NCBI GenBank assembly: GCA_009667805.1
Contig: CM019066.1
Coordinates: 4,836,001 to 4,900,000 of the forward strand
DNA length: 64,000 nt
Direction of reading: 5' to 3'
Origin: Leptobrachium leishanense
Taxonomy: Eukaryota > Chordata > Amphibia > Anura > Megophryidae
This document shows positions 21,801-33,800 of the stretch, piece by piece; position 1 is the stretch's first letter; each line of letters opens with the position of its first letter. The position numbers and the translations under genes were made by a program. The notes below the pieces were generated by a model. It saw only the letters and a list, made by a program, of their open reading frames with translations. It was not told the origin of the DNA and made no database searches.

Positions 21801-24800
21801 TCTTCAATATACTGAGCGATCTTCCTAATCAGACTTAAACAGAAGACACAGAGATTAGACATATACTAAGAGACCTGACAACTGGGAAATTATTTTTAAA
21901 ATATGTGTTAACTTGAATATTTAGTGATGACACAGGAAGTGGTGTCACATAAATTTAATTTTTTTTTATAATATGCACTGTAATAACCTGGCTCACCACC
22001 TGTACCTTCCAGCACCTCCCTCCACCCCCGTCTCTCTCCCTCAAAACACACTGCATCTGCCTGCTCTCTACCCTGGCTCTCAGGGTTGTGGTCATCTATC
22101 GCCCACCTGGACCAACCTCCCAGTTCCTCAACAACTTTGCTACCTGGCTTCCTCACTTTCTATCTACGAAACTTCCAAGCCTTCAACAATACCATTGATG
22201 ACCCATCTGCCCCTGCTGCCTCTTTCACTCACATCTTCCTCACATCCTCACCACATTCTACACTGATTATGCAAAGAGAAATAACCTGGTTTGGCTTTTT
22301 TGTTGTTACAGTAAATATATGCTGTAACCAGGGCTGCCATCAGTAATCTGGGGTGTTTCTTTCTGAACCACTGGTTGGGCTTCCTTTCCTTCGACTGCCC
22401 ATTTCAGTAAACTGATTAAAATAAGGACATTTTGCCTCCTCTGCTGCTTACTTTATTAATAGGGAGTGGGCTAAATCCATTGTGGTCCAGCAAAGGGATA
22501 AAAAGTGTTCCCTGATTGCCCACTTCTAGTCCTCCGGAGACCCCCGTTGCTGGAGGAATTGTTCCCTTAGGAACCTAACTCTATTTATGGTGGTGGAGTT
22601 GCCCTATGATCCAGCGTTTCTGGAGGATGATCGCGTCTTTGATATCTATACTGACTGATACAACGCTGCCGTTCTGGCCAGAAGTCTTTCTTCTTTTCCA
22701 TATTGAGATCCCCATGCCTCAACTATGACGCTCCTTGTTATTACGTATTCTGTTAAGCGCCCGTGCCCTGGTTCCAAGATGTTGGCAGACTCCTAGACTT
22801 CCCACCATAACAGAACTGGTGGATAAAGTCAATGAACTACAGTTACTCTGATGTGTCCATCAGGGTACTAGTGTCTCCCTGAGACCAAATTAATATTTAA
22901 CTTTTATTGAACAAATTAAAAAGAAGGAATCAAACATATAAACATAAATTGACAAGGTTCACAAGACAATAATAAAACCAAGTCTGCTAGAAAAATTGTA
23001 TACATATATATCGGCAGAACAGTGATCAACGAGCAATGCAGGAGGTGACCTTCAAGGGTCACTCAAAATGTAATTCTAATGACAGGTGAAAAGTACTTGC
23101 TTGTTGTCAATGAAGGATCACAAAAAGAATACTGCAAATACACAAGCAGAGAAACCAGAAAAAAATCTGCTAAGATGAAATGTATATATATAACGGCAGG
23201 AGCGAAAAACAACAGTCAACACGATAAGTGACCTTCGGGGATCACTTCAAAGTGTAGTGGTAAATTTGTGGATATATCAAGTACTAGTTGACCAGTTTGA
23301 ATCACACAACACTGCTCATAAGAGGCAGAAAAATCTGCTGAGATGAAATGTATATATATAACGGCAGGAGCGAAAAACAACAGTCAACACAATAAGTGAC
23401 CTTCGAGGATCACTTCAAAGTGTAGTGGTAAATTTATGGATATATCAAGTACTAGTTGACCAGTTTGAATCACACAACACTGCTCATAAGAGGCAGAAAA
23501 AAACAATATGAAAAGCAGAAGAAGGCAAGAATCTCCAATGGGGGAGTTAAACTCCGGTAACCCAATGCTGTTGTACCCATAAATTGGCCCAAATATATAT
23601 TAAGGGCGTAAAAATGAACCACCAATTGTTCGGGTCTCAAAGCATACGTTTTGAAGAATAAATTGGGAGAATTCTTGCCGGCGATGTGCACCCGACGCGC
23701 GTTTCGCCGAGAATGGCTCGTCAGGAGTGCCATTCTCGGCGAAACGCGCGTCGGGTGCACAACAGCATTGGGTTACCGGAGTTTAACTCCCCCATTGGAG
23801 ATTCTTGCCTTCTTCTGCTTTTCATATTGTTTTTTTCTGCCTCTTATGAGCAGTGTTGTGTGATTCAAACTGGTCAACTAGTACTTGATATATCCATAAA
23901 TTTACCACTACACTTTGAAGTGATCCTCGAAGGTCACTTATTGTGTTGACTGTTGTTTTTCGCTCCTGCCGTTATATATATACATTTCATCTCAGCAGAT
24001 TTTTCTGCCTCTTATGAGCAGTGTTGTGTGATTCAAACTGGTCAACTAGTACTTGATATATCCACAAATTTACCACTACACTTTGAAGTAATCCCGAAGG
24101 TCACTTATCGTGTTGACTGTTGTTTTTCGCTCCTGCCGTTATATATATACATTTCATCTTAGCAGATTTTTTTCTGGTTTCTCTGCTTGTGTATTTGCAG
24201 TATTCTTTTTGTGATCCTTCATTGACAACAAGCAAGTACTTTTCACCTGTCATTAGAATTACATTTTGAGTGACCCTTGAAGGTCACCTCCTGCATTGCT
24301 CGTTGATCACTGTTCTGCCGATATATATGTATACAATTTTTCTAGCAGACTTGGTTTTATTATTGTCTTGTGAACCTTGTCAATTTATGTTTATATGTTT
24401 GATTCCTTCTTTTTAATTTGTTCAATAAAAGTTAAATATTAATTTGGTCTCAGGGAGACACTAGTACCCTGATGGACACATCAGAGTAACTGTAGTTCAC
24501 TGAATATACGTAGGGGTAAACCCTTTTGGTCTCTCTTTACCGTTTTTCATTCCGAATTTTCTCGCAATTTCCAAATTCTGGTATTACCTCGTTACGCTCT
24601 ACCCTCCAGGTAGCGATTAGATAAAGTCAATGAGATTCAATCGGCGGAAGAATCCTTGATTTCTACGGAAAATGTGCGACAGCAGTTTATGGCCACATGG
24701 TTCTATTGGAACTCCTCCTCGACTTCGGCGGCCTACATTGATTTAATGTCGAGGTGGACTCGGCCTCAGACAGAATATGATGGGACTCCTGGGGGACACC

Positions 24801-27800
24801 GATAAGCTTTAGTGAAGGGGCTGATCTTGGCATTTTGGTATGGGATGATAGCTATTCCCTTGCATTCCTTCCTTCACCTACCACCCCCGTATGTACATCA
24901 TCTGCACCTCCTCTTCCCTACTCCCTTTTATTTCTTTCTTCCTCTCTCTCCTCTTCCTCTCTTTTTATCTCTCTCCTCTTTTCTCTTAATTTCCCTCTCT
25001 TTTTGTATTCGGACTAGGACCACAGGTGTCCTGCAAAAATCCACCGCTATGTCATATACAGTATTGTTATAAATTCGATTTTACGTCATGGCACTACGTT
25101 TGCTTGTAACTAGGGATGAGCCGAACACCCCCGAGTTCGGTTCGCATTCGAACTCGAACTTTCCAAATGTTCAAATTCGAACTCGAACTCGGACACAATG
25201 CAAGTCAATGGGGCTGAAAATTCAATTTTTAGAGTGCCCTCCAAGAGGGCATACTGTATATGCTAGATATTTGCCATAAAAGGTGTATGGGGTCCAGGTA
25301 GTGCCCTGGGGTACAGGAAACAAGGACAAAAAGTTTGGGAAAAAACGTTTTTAAAGGGACAGTGAGTTTTCCATGAAATAAGGGTTAAAAATAAAAAAGA
25401 AAAATTCCTTCAAATATCGTGCCTAGGAGGTCCCCATAACCTGCCCGTGAAGTGGTGGATTTCTAGGATGTATAGAAATATGTAAAAACCAAAAAATGAC
25501 ATTTCAAATGACGGTAAATGCTTTTCCTTTAACCCCTTTGCTGCTAAGGACGCGCTCAGCGCGCCCAACCGCATGTATCGTTCCATGCGGTGGACGCGCT
25601 GAGCGCGTCCTCTCTTTGGGGTAAGCGTTCGGCCGGGTTCCAGCCGATCGCTGGCCCCCCCGGTGCGGGCTGACATCCTCGATGTCAGCCCAGCATCCGG
25701 AACCGCCGCTGGAGTAATTAGGTGTCATCGCGGGGGTGCGATGACACCTAATTCAGGCGCCCCCCGCATGTGCGGAGGAGGCGCCTGAAAGGGAGGGGGG
25801 GGAGGTCCTTCGGACCTCTCTCCCTCCCGATCGGCGGCGTTGCGGGGGTTAACCCAGGCACCGTTTGGAAGGGCACAGCCTGCACTTCCAAATGGTACCT
25901 GGCATTAACCCCATGGTGGCCGGATCACGAATCGGCGCTGAAAAGCGCCGGTTCGTGATCCTTTCCCGGAGCTGGCCGACATCTTGGATGTCGGCCAAGC
26001 TTCCGGGAATGCCCCCTGAGGACTGGCGTCATCGTGCATAGCACGATGACGCCAGTCCTGGAGTTAACACCTAACTGCCACCAATGGTGGAGATAGCGGG
26101 TTCCAATGAACCCTCTATCTCCCGATCCGTGGCAGCTAGGGGTTAATGTTTGGTATTGTTGGATCGGCCAGAGCATGGCCGTTCCAACGATACCAAACAT
26201 GAGTATAAAAAAGTTTGTAAACAAAAATAAAAATTAAAAATAAAAATAAAAAAATTATAAAAAAAAAAATAAACAAGTTTTTTTTCTTTTTTTTGGTTTG
26301 TTAATGCAGCAATATTGTTCCCATTTCAATTATAATGTGAACAATGATACTGCACTAACGATTTTTGTATGCGGTGCGTTTGTTAAAAATCGAGTAATTT
26401 TCCCCAAAAAAAAATGTAACGAGACCCCATCTCTAATTTTTTTAACAAGCGCACCCCATACAAAATATAACTGCAATTGCTCGCAAGTTAAAATGTGAAA
26501 AAAAAACACTTTACACGTTGTAAATTATTGAAAATTCATATTTTGTTGCATTTTTTGTTATAATATACAAACAGGTCATGACGTATACATATAATAATGA
26601 CATATTATGAATCTGCCGAGTCTGGCAGAAAGAACGATATATAATATGTCTGGGTCATATACTAAAATAAGCCTTCAAAACACGGTTAAACATGATGAGC
26701 AAAACTGGGAAAAATGACCTCAGCACAGAGGCGGGAAAAGCCTCAGCAGCGAAAGGGTTAATCTATCCATAAACAACTGCTTGGGGCGGCAGTCTGTATG
26801 AAAAGAGGAGACATTTTCGGACACGTAGACAAAGTTTAGTGATTTTTTGGCTAAATTATTGTGAAACTTATGCAGGCTTTGGATGAAAGTAACAATAGGT
26901 GCTTTAAAATTTGTCCTTTAGCGTCGGCAACAGTGGCGTCACACAGTAACCCCTCTGAGGATATGAATCTGATACAGGCGTCAGTGGCAGTGCACCCAAA
27001 TATTGTGCTTTTGGTGCCAGGCCTGCAAGTACTATCATACAGTAACCCCTCTGTGGTATTGTGGAAGAGTGCAGGGGTGGACCATGCAGTCCTATATTAA
27101 AAATATATGAATCTGGTAATAGGCGTCAGTGCACCCAGATATTGTGCTTTTGGTGCCAGACTGCCAGGCCAGCAAGAACTATCATACAGTAACCCCTCTG
27201 TAGTATTGTGGAAGAATGCAGGGGTGGACCTTGCGGTCCTATATTAAAAAGATATGCATCTGGTAAAGGCGTTAGTGCACCCAGATATTGTGCTTTTGGT
27301 GCCAGGTCAGCAAGTGCATTCATACAGTAACCCCTCTGTGGTATTGTGGAAGAGTGCAGGGTTGGACCCTGCGGTTCAAACAAATAAAATGATATAAATC
27401 TGGCACAGGCGTCAGTGCAGCCAAATATTGCGCCTTTCATGGCAGCAAGTGCCTTCACACCGTAACCCTTTTGTGGTATTGAGGAAAAGTGCAGGCTTGG
27501 ACCCTGCGGTTAAAAAAATTAAAATGATATAAATCTGGCACAGGCGTCAGTGCAGCCAAATATTGTGCCTTTCATGGCAGCAAGTGCATTCACACCGTAA
27601 CCCTTTGTGGTATTGTGGAAGTGTTCAGTGCTGGAGGTTTTGTGAATGCAGAAGACATCCCCGATCTATTCCATTACGTCAGCATCAGGGGATTGATAAC
27701 TGCTGATCCAGGACTGATTCATTTTTATAAATGTCAGCCGGTCTACAGAGTTGGTGGACAGACGCACTCTTTTGTCTGTGACAAAACCTCCAGCAGCACT

Positions 27801-30800
27801 GAACGTCCTTTCAGAAAGCATGCTGGATGAAGGGCAACCTAGTAGCTGCATAGCATATTGGCTAAGTTCTGGCCAGTGATCCAATCTCAACACCCAGTAA
27901 GCCAGTAGATCATCTGCTGGAAAGGTATCCAGGTCTGCCCTTGCCCCTAGGTAGTCCTGCACCATATGGTGAAGACGCTGTCAATGGGTGCCTACATTTG
28001 ACGTCCCTGGGCGTCGTGGACTAAAAAAATAAGAAAATGCATCAGTCAAGAGGTTCTGGAATTCACCACTATTCCTCTGATCATCCGCAGCCTCAGAAGC
28101 ACCTGTGTCAGCACTTGGTAACCTACCAGTGCCTGTAAAGGTGTTACACAAGTGTCGCTTTAGAGCGTCCTCAAGTTTTTTCATCCTGTGCTCCCTCTGT
28201 GCGGGCAGGATGAGCTCTGCAACTTTACCCTTGTATCGTGGATCAAGAAGGGTTGCCAACCAGTAATGATCCCTCTCCTTGATAGCACGAATCCTGGGGT
28301 CCTTTAGCAAGCTTTGCATTATAAGGGAGCCCATGCAGCTTAGGTTGGAGGTGGCATTAGCTTCCGAGTCTTCCTGGTCAATGACGATGACCGTATCGTG
28401 CACTTCCTCCTCCCAGCCACGCACTAGCCCTTGTGTTTCTGGGCACACGAAACCCTGCCTTGAGGAATCCCCATCTTCAATGTCCCCACTACTTAAATAT
28501 TCCTCCTTCTCCTTCTCCTCCTGTCTGATCTGAGTAGGACCCGCTGGAATGCTGTCTGCGGAAAGACTGGGGCCTTGAGAGCTAGGGAAGGCCTCCTCTT
28601 CCTCCCGCTGCTCTGCCTCTAGAGCCACATCTATAATTCCCCGCAGAGTGTACTCCAGCAGGAACACTAAAGGAATTGTGTCACTGATGCATGCACTGTC
28701 CCTGCTCACCATCCTTGTTGCCTCCCCAAATGGTGACAGTACAGTGCATGCATCCTTGATCATCAGCCACTGCGGGGGGGAAAAAAACCAAGTTGACCTG
28801 AACCTGTCCTTGTGCCATACTCACACAGGTACTCGTTGATGGCCCTCTGCTGCTTGTGCAGACGCTGCAGCATTGCTAATGTCGAGTTCCACCTTGTGGG
28901 CATGTCACAGATCAGACGGTTTGTGGGAAGGTAGAATTCTCTTTGAATTTCTGCCAGGCGAACGCTTGCTGGGAATGACCGTCTGAAGTGGCTGCAGAAT
29001 TTTCTGGCCTGGCTGAGAAGCTCTGGCAGCCCTGGGTACTTGGTTAGGAAACGCTGTACCATTATATTTAGGACGTGTGCTAGGCATGGTACATGCGTCA
29101 ATTTATCCTTGCGTAGGGCGGAGAGAAGGTTGCTGCCATTATCACAGACGATCATTCCCAGCTCAAGCTGGCATGGTGTTAACCATCTCTGCACCTGCCC
29201 CTGCAGAGCTGACAGAATTTCTGGCCCCGTGTGGCTCCTGTCCCCTAAACAAACCAGCTCAAGCACAGTATGGCATCTTTTTGCTTGAGCCATTGCGTAG
29301 CCCCTGTCAGGCGTCGGTTTAACTGCCACTTTGCCAGAGACACAGAAGGAGGAGGAGGAAGAGGGAGAGGTGGTGGTGGAGCAGACAGACCTCATACAAA
29401 CAGCTTTCTGGAGGCGTGGTGGATGAACAAGCTCCAGCACAGAGCCCCGTCTTGGATCCCTCCCAGCTGCAATCAGAGTTACCCAGTGTGCCGTGAAGGA
29501 GATGTAACGACCCTGTCCATGCTTGCTGGACCACGTGTCTAAAGTGACATGCACCTTGCTGCTGACTGCCTTTCCCAATGACTGGATAACATTGTCTTCC
29601 ACGTGCTGGTATAGTGCTGGAATGACCCTCCGTGAAAAGTAATGGCGTTTTGGAACCTGCCACTGTGGTACAGCACATTCAGCAAATTCACGGAAGGAAG
29701 CAGAGTCCACCAGCTGGAAAGGCAGCAGCTGCAATGCGAGTAATTTTGCTAAACTGGCATTTAGACGCTGTGCTTGGGGATAGTTGGGACAATATTTTTT
29801 CTTACGCTGCAGCAGCTGTGGCAACGTTATCTGACTGCGTAAATCTTCAGCTGATGGGATGATGTCACATTGTGAGGAAGGACCTGCTGGTACATCCATT
29901 ACTGTAGCATCATCCCTGTCAGTGGAGGTTGTAGGCAATGACATGGCAGGACATACAGTGGAGGTAGAGACAGATGAGGAGGACCTACGCAAAGTTTTGC
30001 GCCAACGGGATGCGTGGCAGGTGGTCATATGTTGCCTCATGCATGTGGTACCCAAGTGTGGGATGTCTTTGCCACGCTTGATCCTCTTCTGACATAGATT
30101 ACAAATAGCAACGGTGGGGTCTGCTGCACATTTCTTAAAGAACTCCCAGGCAGCAAAGTTCCTGCATGTGTGCTTTGAGACAACAGCGCTCTGCACCTGA
30201 GCAGCTCTGACATCTGATGCCTTGGACTGGCTAGTGCTACGGTTGGTCATAGAGTATGTTGTGCCTCGTGTTTGCTGTGCCTACTCCTCCCCTCCTCCTC
30301 ACTTGATTCCTCTGTTCAATCTGGCACCCAGATGGAGTCAGTGACCTCCTCATCATTGTCATCATCGCTTCCTATCTCCTCGTCACTGGAGCCAACTTGG
30401 CAGTATGCTGCAGCTGCTGGGGCAACATGAGTGCCAGTTATTTGTGTGTCATCACTGGCACCCCCTTCCTCTAGGTTGATTATACTCCCTTGCTCAACCT
30501 CAGAGATTGAATCAGAGCACTGTACTTGCTGCGCATCCTCAAGCAGCATGTCACTGTCATTGTAGTCAAACAATTCAGCTGACTCCTCCGTGTGTGATAG
30601 CGAGGCTACGGCAGGAGTAGCTGTGGACATGGAGGCTGCATTAGATGCTTTGGCAGCAGGTGGACTGTAAAGCACTACAAGCCTGGCTGGCAGAGGACTC
30701 GGAGGATGAGGATGGCCTGGTTAGCCAATCCACCAAACCCTCTGTATGTTGCTGCTGCTTAAGAAGACGGCCAGCACCAGTTAGAAAGGACAAGCGTGCC

Positions 30801-33800
30801 CCTGCAGAGGATGTACCACGTCCACCACGACCAGAGGCACAGCCTCCAGACACAGGTGCTGCTTGCCCTCTTATCTGTGTCTGGGAGCGTCTGCCTGTCC
30901 TTTTTGTTCTTTCAGACATGGTGAGTGATATATAGATTAAATATATACAGAACTCTGATTCAACTCTGGTATAAAGATTAAAGATTTACAGAACTCTGGT
31001 ATAACTCAGTGAGACACCCTGATAGCTGGCAGCCAGTGACAAGACACAGATTACAATTCCCTCCTATAAATCAGTGTGACCCCCTGAAGGGTGGCAGTGA
31101 GAAGACACAGATTACAAGTCTCAGAAACCTCCTATAAATCAGTGAGACCCCCTGATGGGTGGCAGCCAGTGAGAACACACGGATTATAACAATTCCCAAA
31201 TATTTTGTAGAAATTTGTGACCCCCAAAATACTGCGTGGTACTGGCTGTGTGACAAGACACAGATCACCTCAATTTCCAAATGTTTTGTAGAAATTTGTG
31301 ACCCCCCAAAATACTTGCTGGCAGTGACAAGACACAGATCACCTCAATTCCCAAATGTTTTGTAGAAATTTGTGACCCCCAAAATACTGCGTGGTACTGG
31401 CTGTCTGACAAGACACAGATCACCTCAATTCCCAAATGTTTTGTAGAAATTTGTGACCCCCAAAATACTTGCTGGCAGTGACAAGACACAGATCACCTCA
31501 ATTCCCAAATGTTTTGTAGAAATTTGTGACCCCCAAAATACTGCGTGGTACTGGCTGTCTGACAAGACACAGATCACCTCAATTCCCAAATGTTTTGTAG
31601 AAATTTGTGACCCCCAAAATACTTGCTGGCAGTGACAAGACACAGATCACCTCAAATCCCAAATGTTTTGTAGAAATTTGTGACCCCCAAAATACTGCAT
31701 GGTACTGGCTGTGTGACAAGACACAGATCACCTAAATTCCCAAATGTTTTGTAGAAATTTGTGACCCCCAAAATACTTGCTGGCAGTGACAAGACACAGA
31801 TCACCTCAATTCCCAAATGTTTTGTAGAAATTTGTGACCCCCAAAATACTGCGTTGTACTGGCTGTGTGACAAGACACAGATCACCTCAATTTCCAAATG
31901 TTTTGTAGAAATTTGTGACCCCCCAAAATACTTGCTGGCAGTGACAAGACACAGATCACCTCAATTCCCAAATGTTTTGTAGAAATTTGTGACCCCCAAA
32001 ATACTGCGTGGTACTGTTCTGTCTGACAAGACACAGATCACCTCAATTCCCAAATGTTTTGTAGAAATTTGTGACCCCCAAAATACTTGCTGGCAGTGAC
32101 AAGACACAGATCACCTCAAATCCCAAAAGTTTTGTAGAAATTTGTGACCCCCAAAATACTGCATGGTACTGGCTGTGTGACAAGACACAGATCACCTAAA
32201 TTCCCAAATGTTTTGTAGAAATTTGTGACCCCCAAAATACTTGCTGGCAGTGACAAGACACAGATCACCTCAATTCCCAAATGTTTTGTAGAAATTTGTG
32301 ACCCCCAAAATACTTGCTGGCAGTGACAAGACACAGATCACCTCAATTCCCAGATATTTGGTAGAAATGAGACCCCCCCAGACCCTCCAGTAGCGTGGCA
32401 GACCGGCAGTAAGAACAAACAACAACTATCTCCTCTGAAATCTCCTCTCAAATGCGTGCAGAAGCCCTGCGTGGAAACCTTATATAGTGTGCTGCGGGAC
32501 TTAGCTCTGTGAGCCCATGATTGGGCAAAATTTGCCCAATCAGGACTCTGAGCCATGATTGGCATAGTGTTGAACCTGTCTTGCACCAGACCTGTGGTCA
32601 GGTGCAAGGCTGTAGCCAATTACGAGCTTCAGGCCAGTGGGAAAGTGCATTGTGGTCCATTGTGGTGCATTGTGGGCGAACACGCGGCGAACACGCGGAA
32701 ATGTTCGTAGTTCGCGAACAAACGAACAGGCTATGTTCGATGCGAACTCCGAACCGATCGAACCGAACATCTCATCCCTACTTGTAACTAGCCATTTCAT
32801 TTTGATCGCTGTTAGATGATTTCTATTTTTCATGTTGGATGTGACATACAAGTACTTCCTTAATAAAGAAATTTTGAATGCAAAAAAAAAGAGTGTTCCC
32901 AGGTGGGAGAGAGTTCGGTGTAATCCCTTACCATACTAAACACTCCCTTAGTAGTGAGTCCAAGTGGTTTCACTGGAACACCCAGAAATTTGTTATCTTT
33001 GTGGGCCAGTCCTGGGTGGCATGGAGGGACCCTTACAACTGAGGGGCTTAGAAAAGATGCACAGGATATGGCAAGGGCCAGGGCCCCCTGGAGTCTCTGA
33101 GGCCCTGAACAAAAGCTGTCACTCCCCTGACGGCGGCCACGTCTATAACAAAGTTGCAAAAATAATTTCATTAGCCTCTCTCAGAGGCAGAGGTCCCAAA
33201 AGAGCAAGGAACCAGAAAATACAGCAAGAAAATTGGGTTTTGAGCCTTGATAAATGGATTAGAAACCACCCATTTAGATTCTGCAGTGCCAAACAAGGCT
33301 ATAGTATAACAATCTGACTGGATGGAGTAGAGGTAACATCCCTGCTCTTTAACCGTGGAGACCAAGGTTCAAATCCCAACAAGAGCATCTCTCCAGTAAG
33401 TGTCCTTGGGCAAGACACCTAACAGTACATACTTGCCTACCACACAATATCGGCTGTGGAGTCCAGTGGTAACATCTTTAATTTTAGACTGTGGAGAAGC
33501 AAGTCAAAAAATACCATTGAGCACATCCCTCCAATACAACTGTGGAGAAGTCTCGAGTTTTACGAGAAGTGGGTTCAACCTAACCACCAGCTCGCTGATC
33601 TACAATCATGGAAAGACGACCTAATCCCACTCAGAAGACGCCACCAGCGAGTGTCCTCGGGCAAGAAACCTAACAATATGGATGCGCCTACCCAGGGCCG
33701 GCGCAAGACATTGTGCTGCCTGGAGCGAAGGCTGAAATGCTGCCCCTCCTAAAATGACACCCACACACCCTGAATATATGGAGGAGCCCCTAAAAAGACA

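Larger units (their letters stand above)
22815..24805 (+). pseudogene. LINE ORF2 C-terminal fragment, interrupted
   Basis: Skipping the insertion, one frame reads [20 protein letters not shown] then [26 protein letters not shown] and a TGA/TAA-type end after GGHR. This resembles the C-terminal tail after the reverse transcriptase in L1/Tx1-like elements. Upstream frames (22560-22700) are decayed. Family assignment is from general resemblance. Confidence 0.5.
25111..32780 (-). mobile_element. Complete hAT element copy 2 with 8-bp target duplication
   Basis: CTTGTAAC flanks both sides (25103-25110 and 32781-32788). Ends are TAGGGATGAG and CTCATCCCTA. Order from the left: terminal region rich in TTCGAACTCGAAC, a nested TTAA element (25529-26761), about five subterminal repeats of roughly 110-150 bp (26930-27610), transposase reading leftward (30919 to 27666), tandem repeats (31040-32345), and a right terminal region with ATTGGGCAAAATTTGCCCAAT palindrome at 32520. 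Native length about 6.4 kb without the insertion. Confidence 0.93.
22504..32900 (+). mobile_element. 5'-truncated L1/Tx1-like LINE relic, split by two later insertions
   Basis: Three pieces (22513-22835, 24634-25110, 32789-32890) read as one plus-strand LINE 3' end: the C-terminal part of ORF2, a pyrimidine-rich 3' UTR, then AATAAAG and a poly(A) run at 32882-32890. AGTGTTCCC occurs at 22504-22512 and again right after the poly(A) at 32892-32900, a likely target-site duplication. The gaps are exactly the palindromic element (22836-24619) and the hAT element (25111-32780) with their own duplications. Confidence 0.7.

Noticed and set aside
23470..24162. Mirrored small ORFs sharing the same protein sequence
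   Set aside because: They are the same sequence read from the two arms of the inverted repeat.
24812..25072. Hydrophobic 86-aa frame resembling a membrane protein
   Set aside because: Pyrimidine-rich 3' UTR of the LINE relic; no start or family support.
31040..32345. CRISPR-like regular repeats
   Set aside because: Repeats are contiguous with no unique spacers, lie inside a eukaryotic hAT element and have no cas genes nearby.
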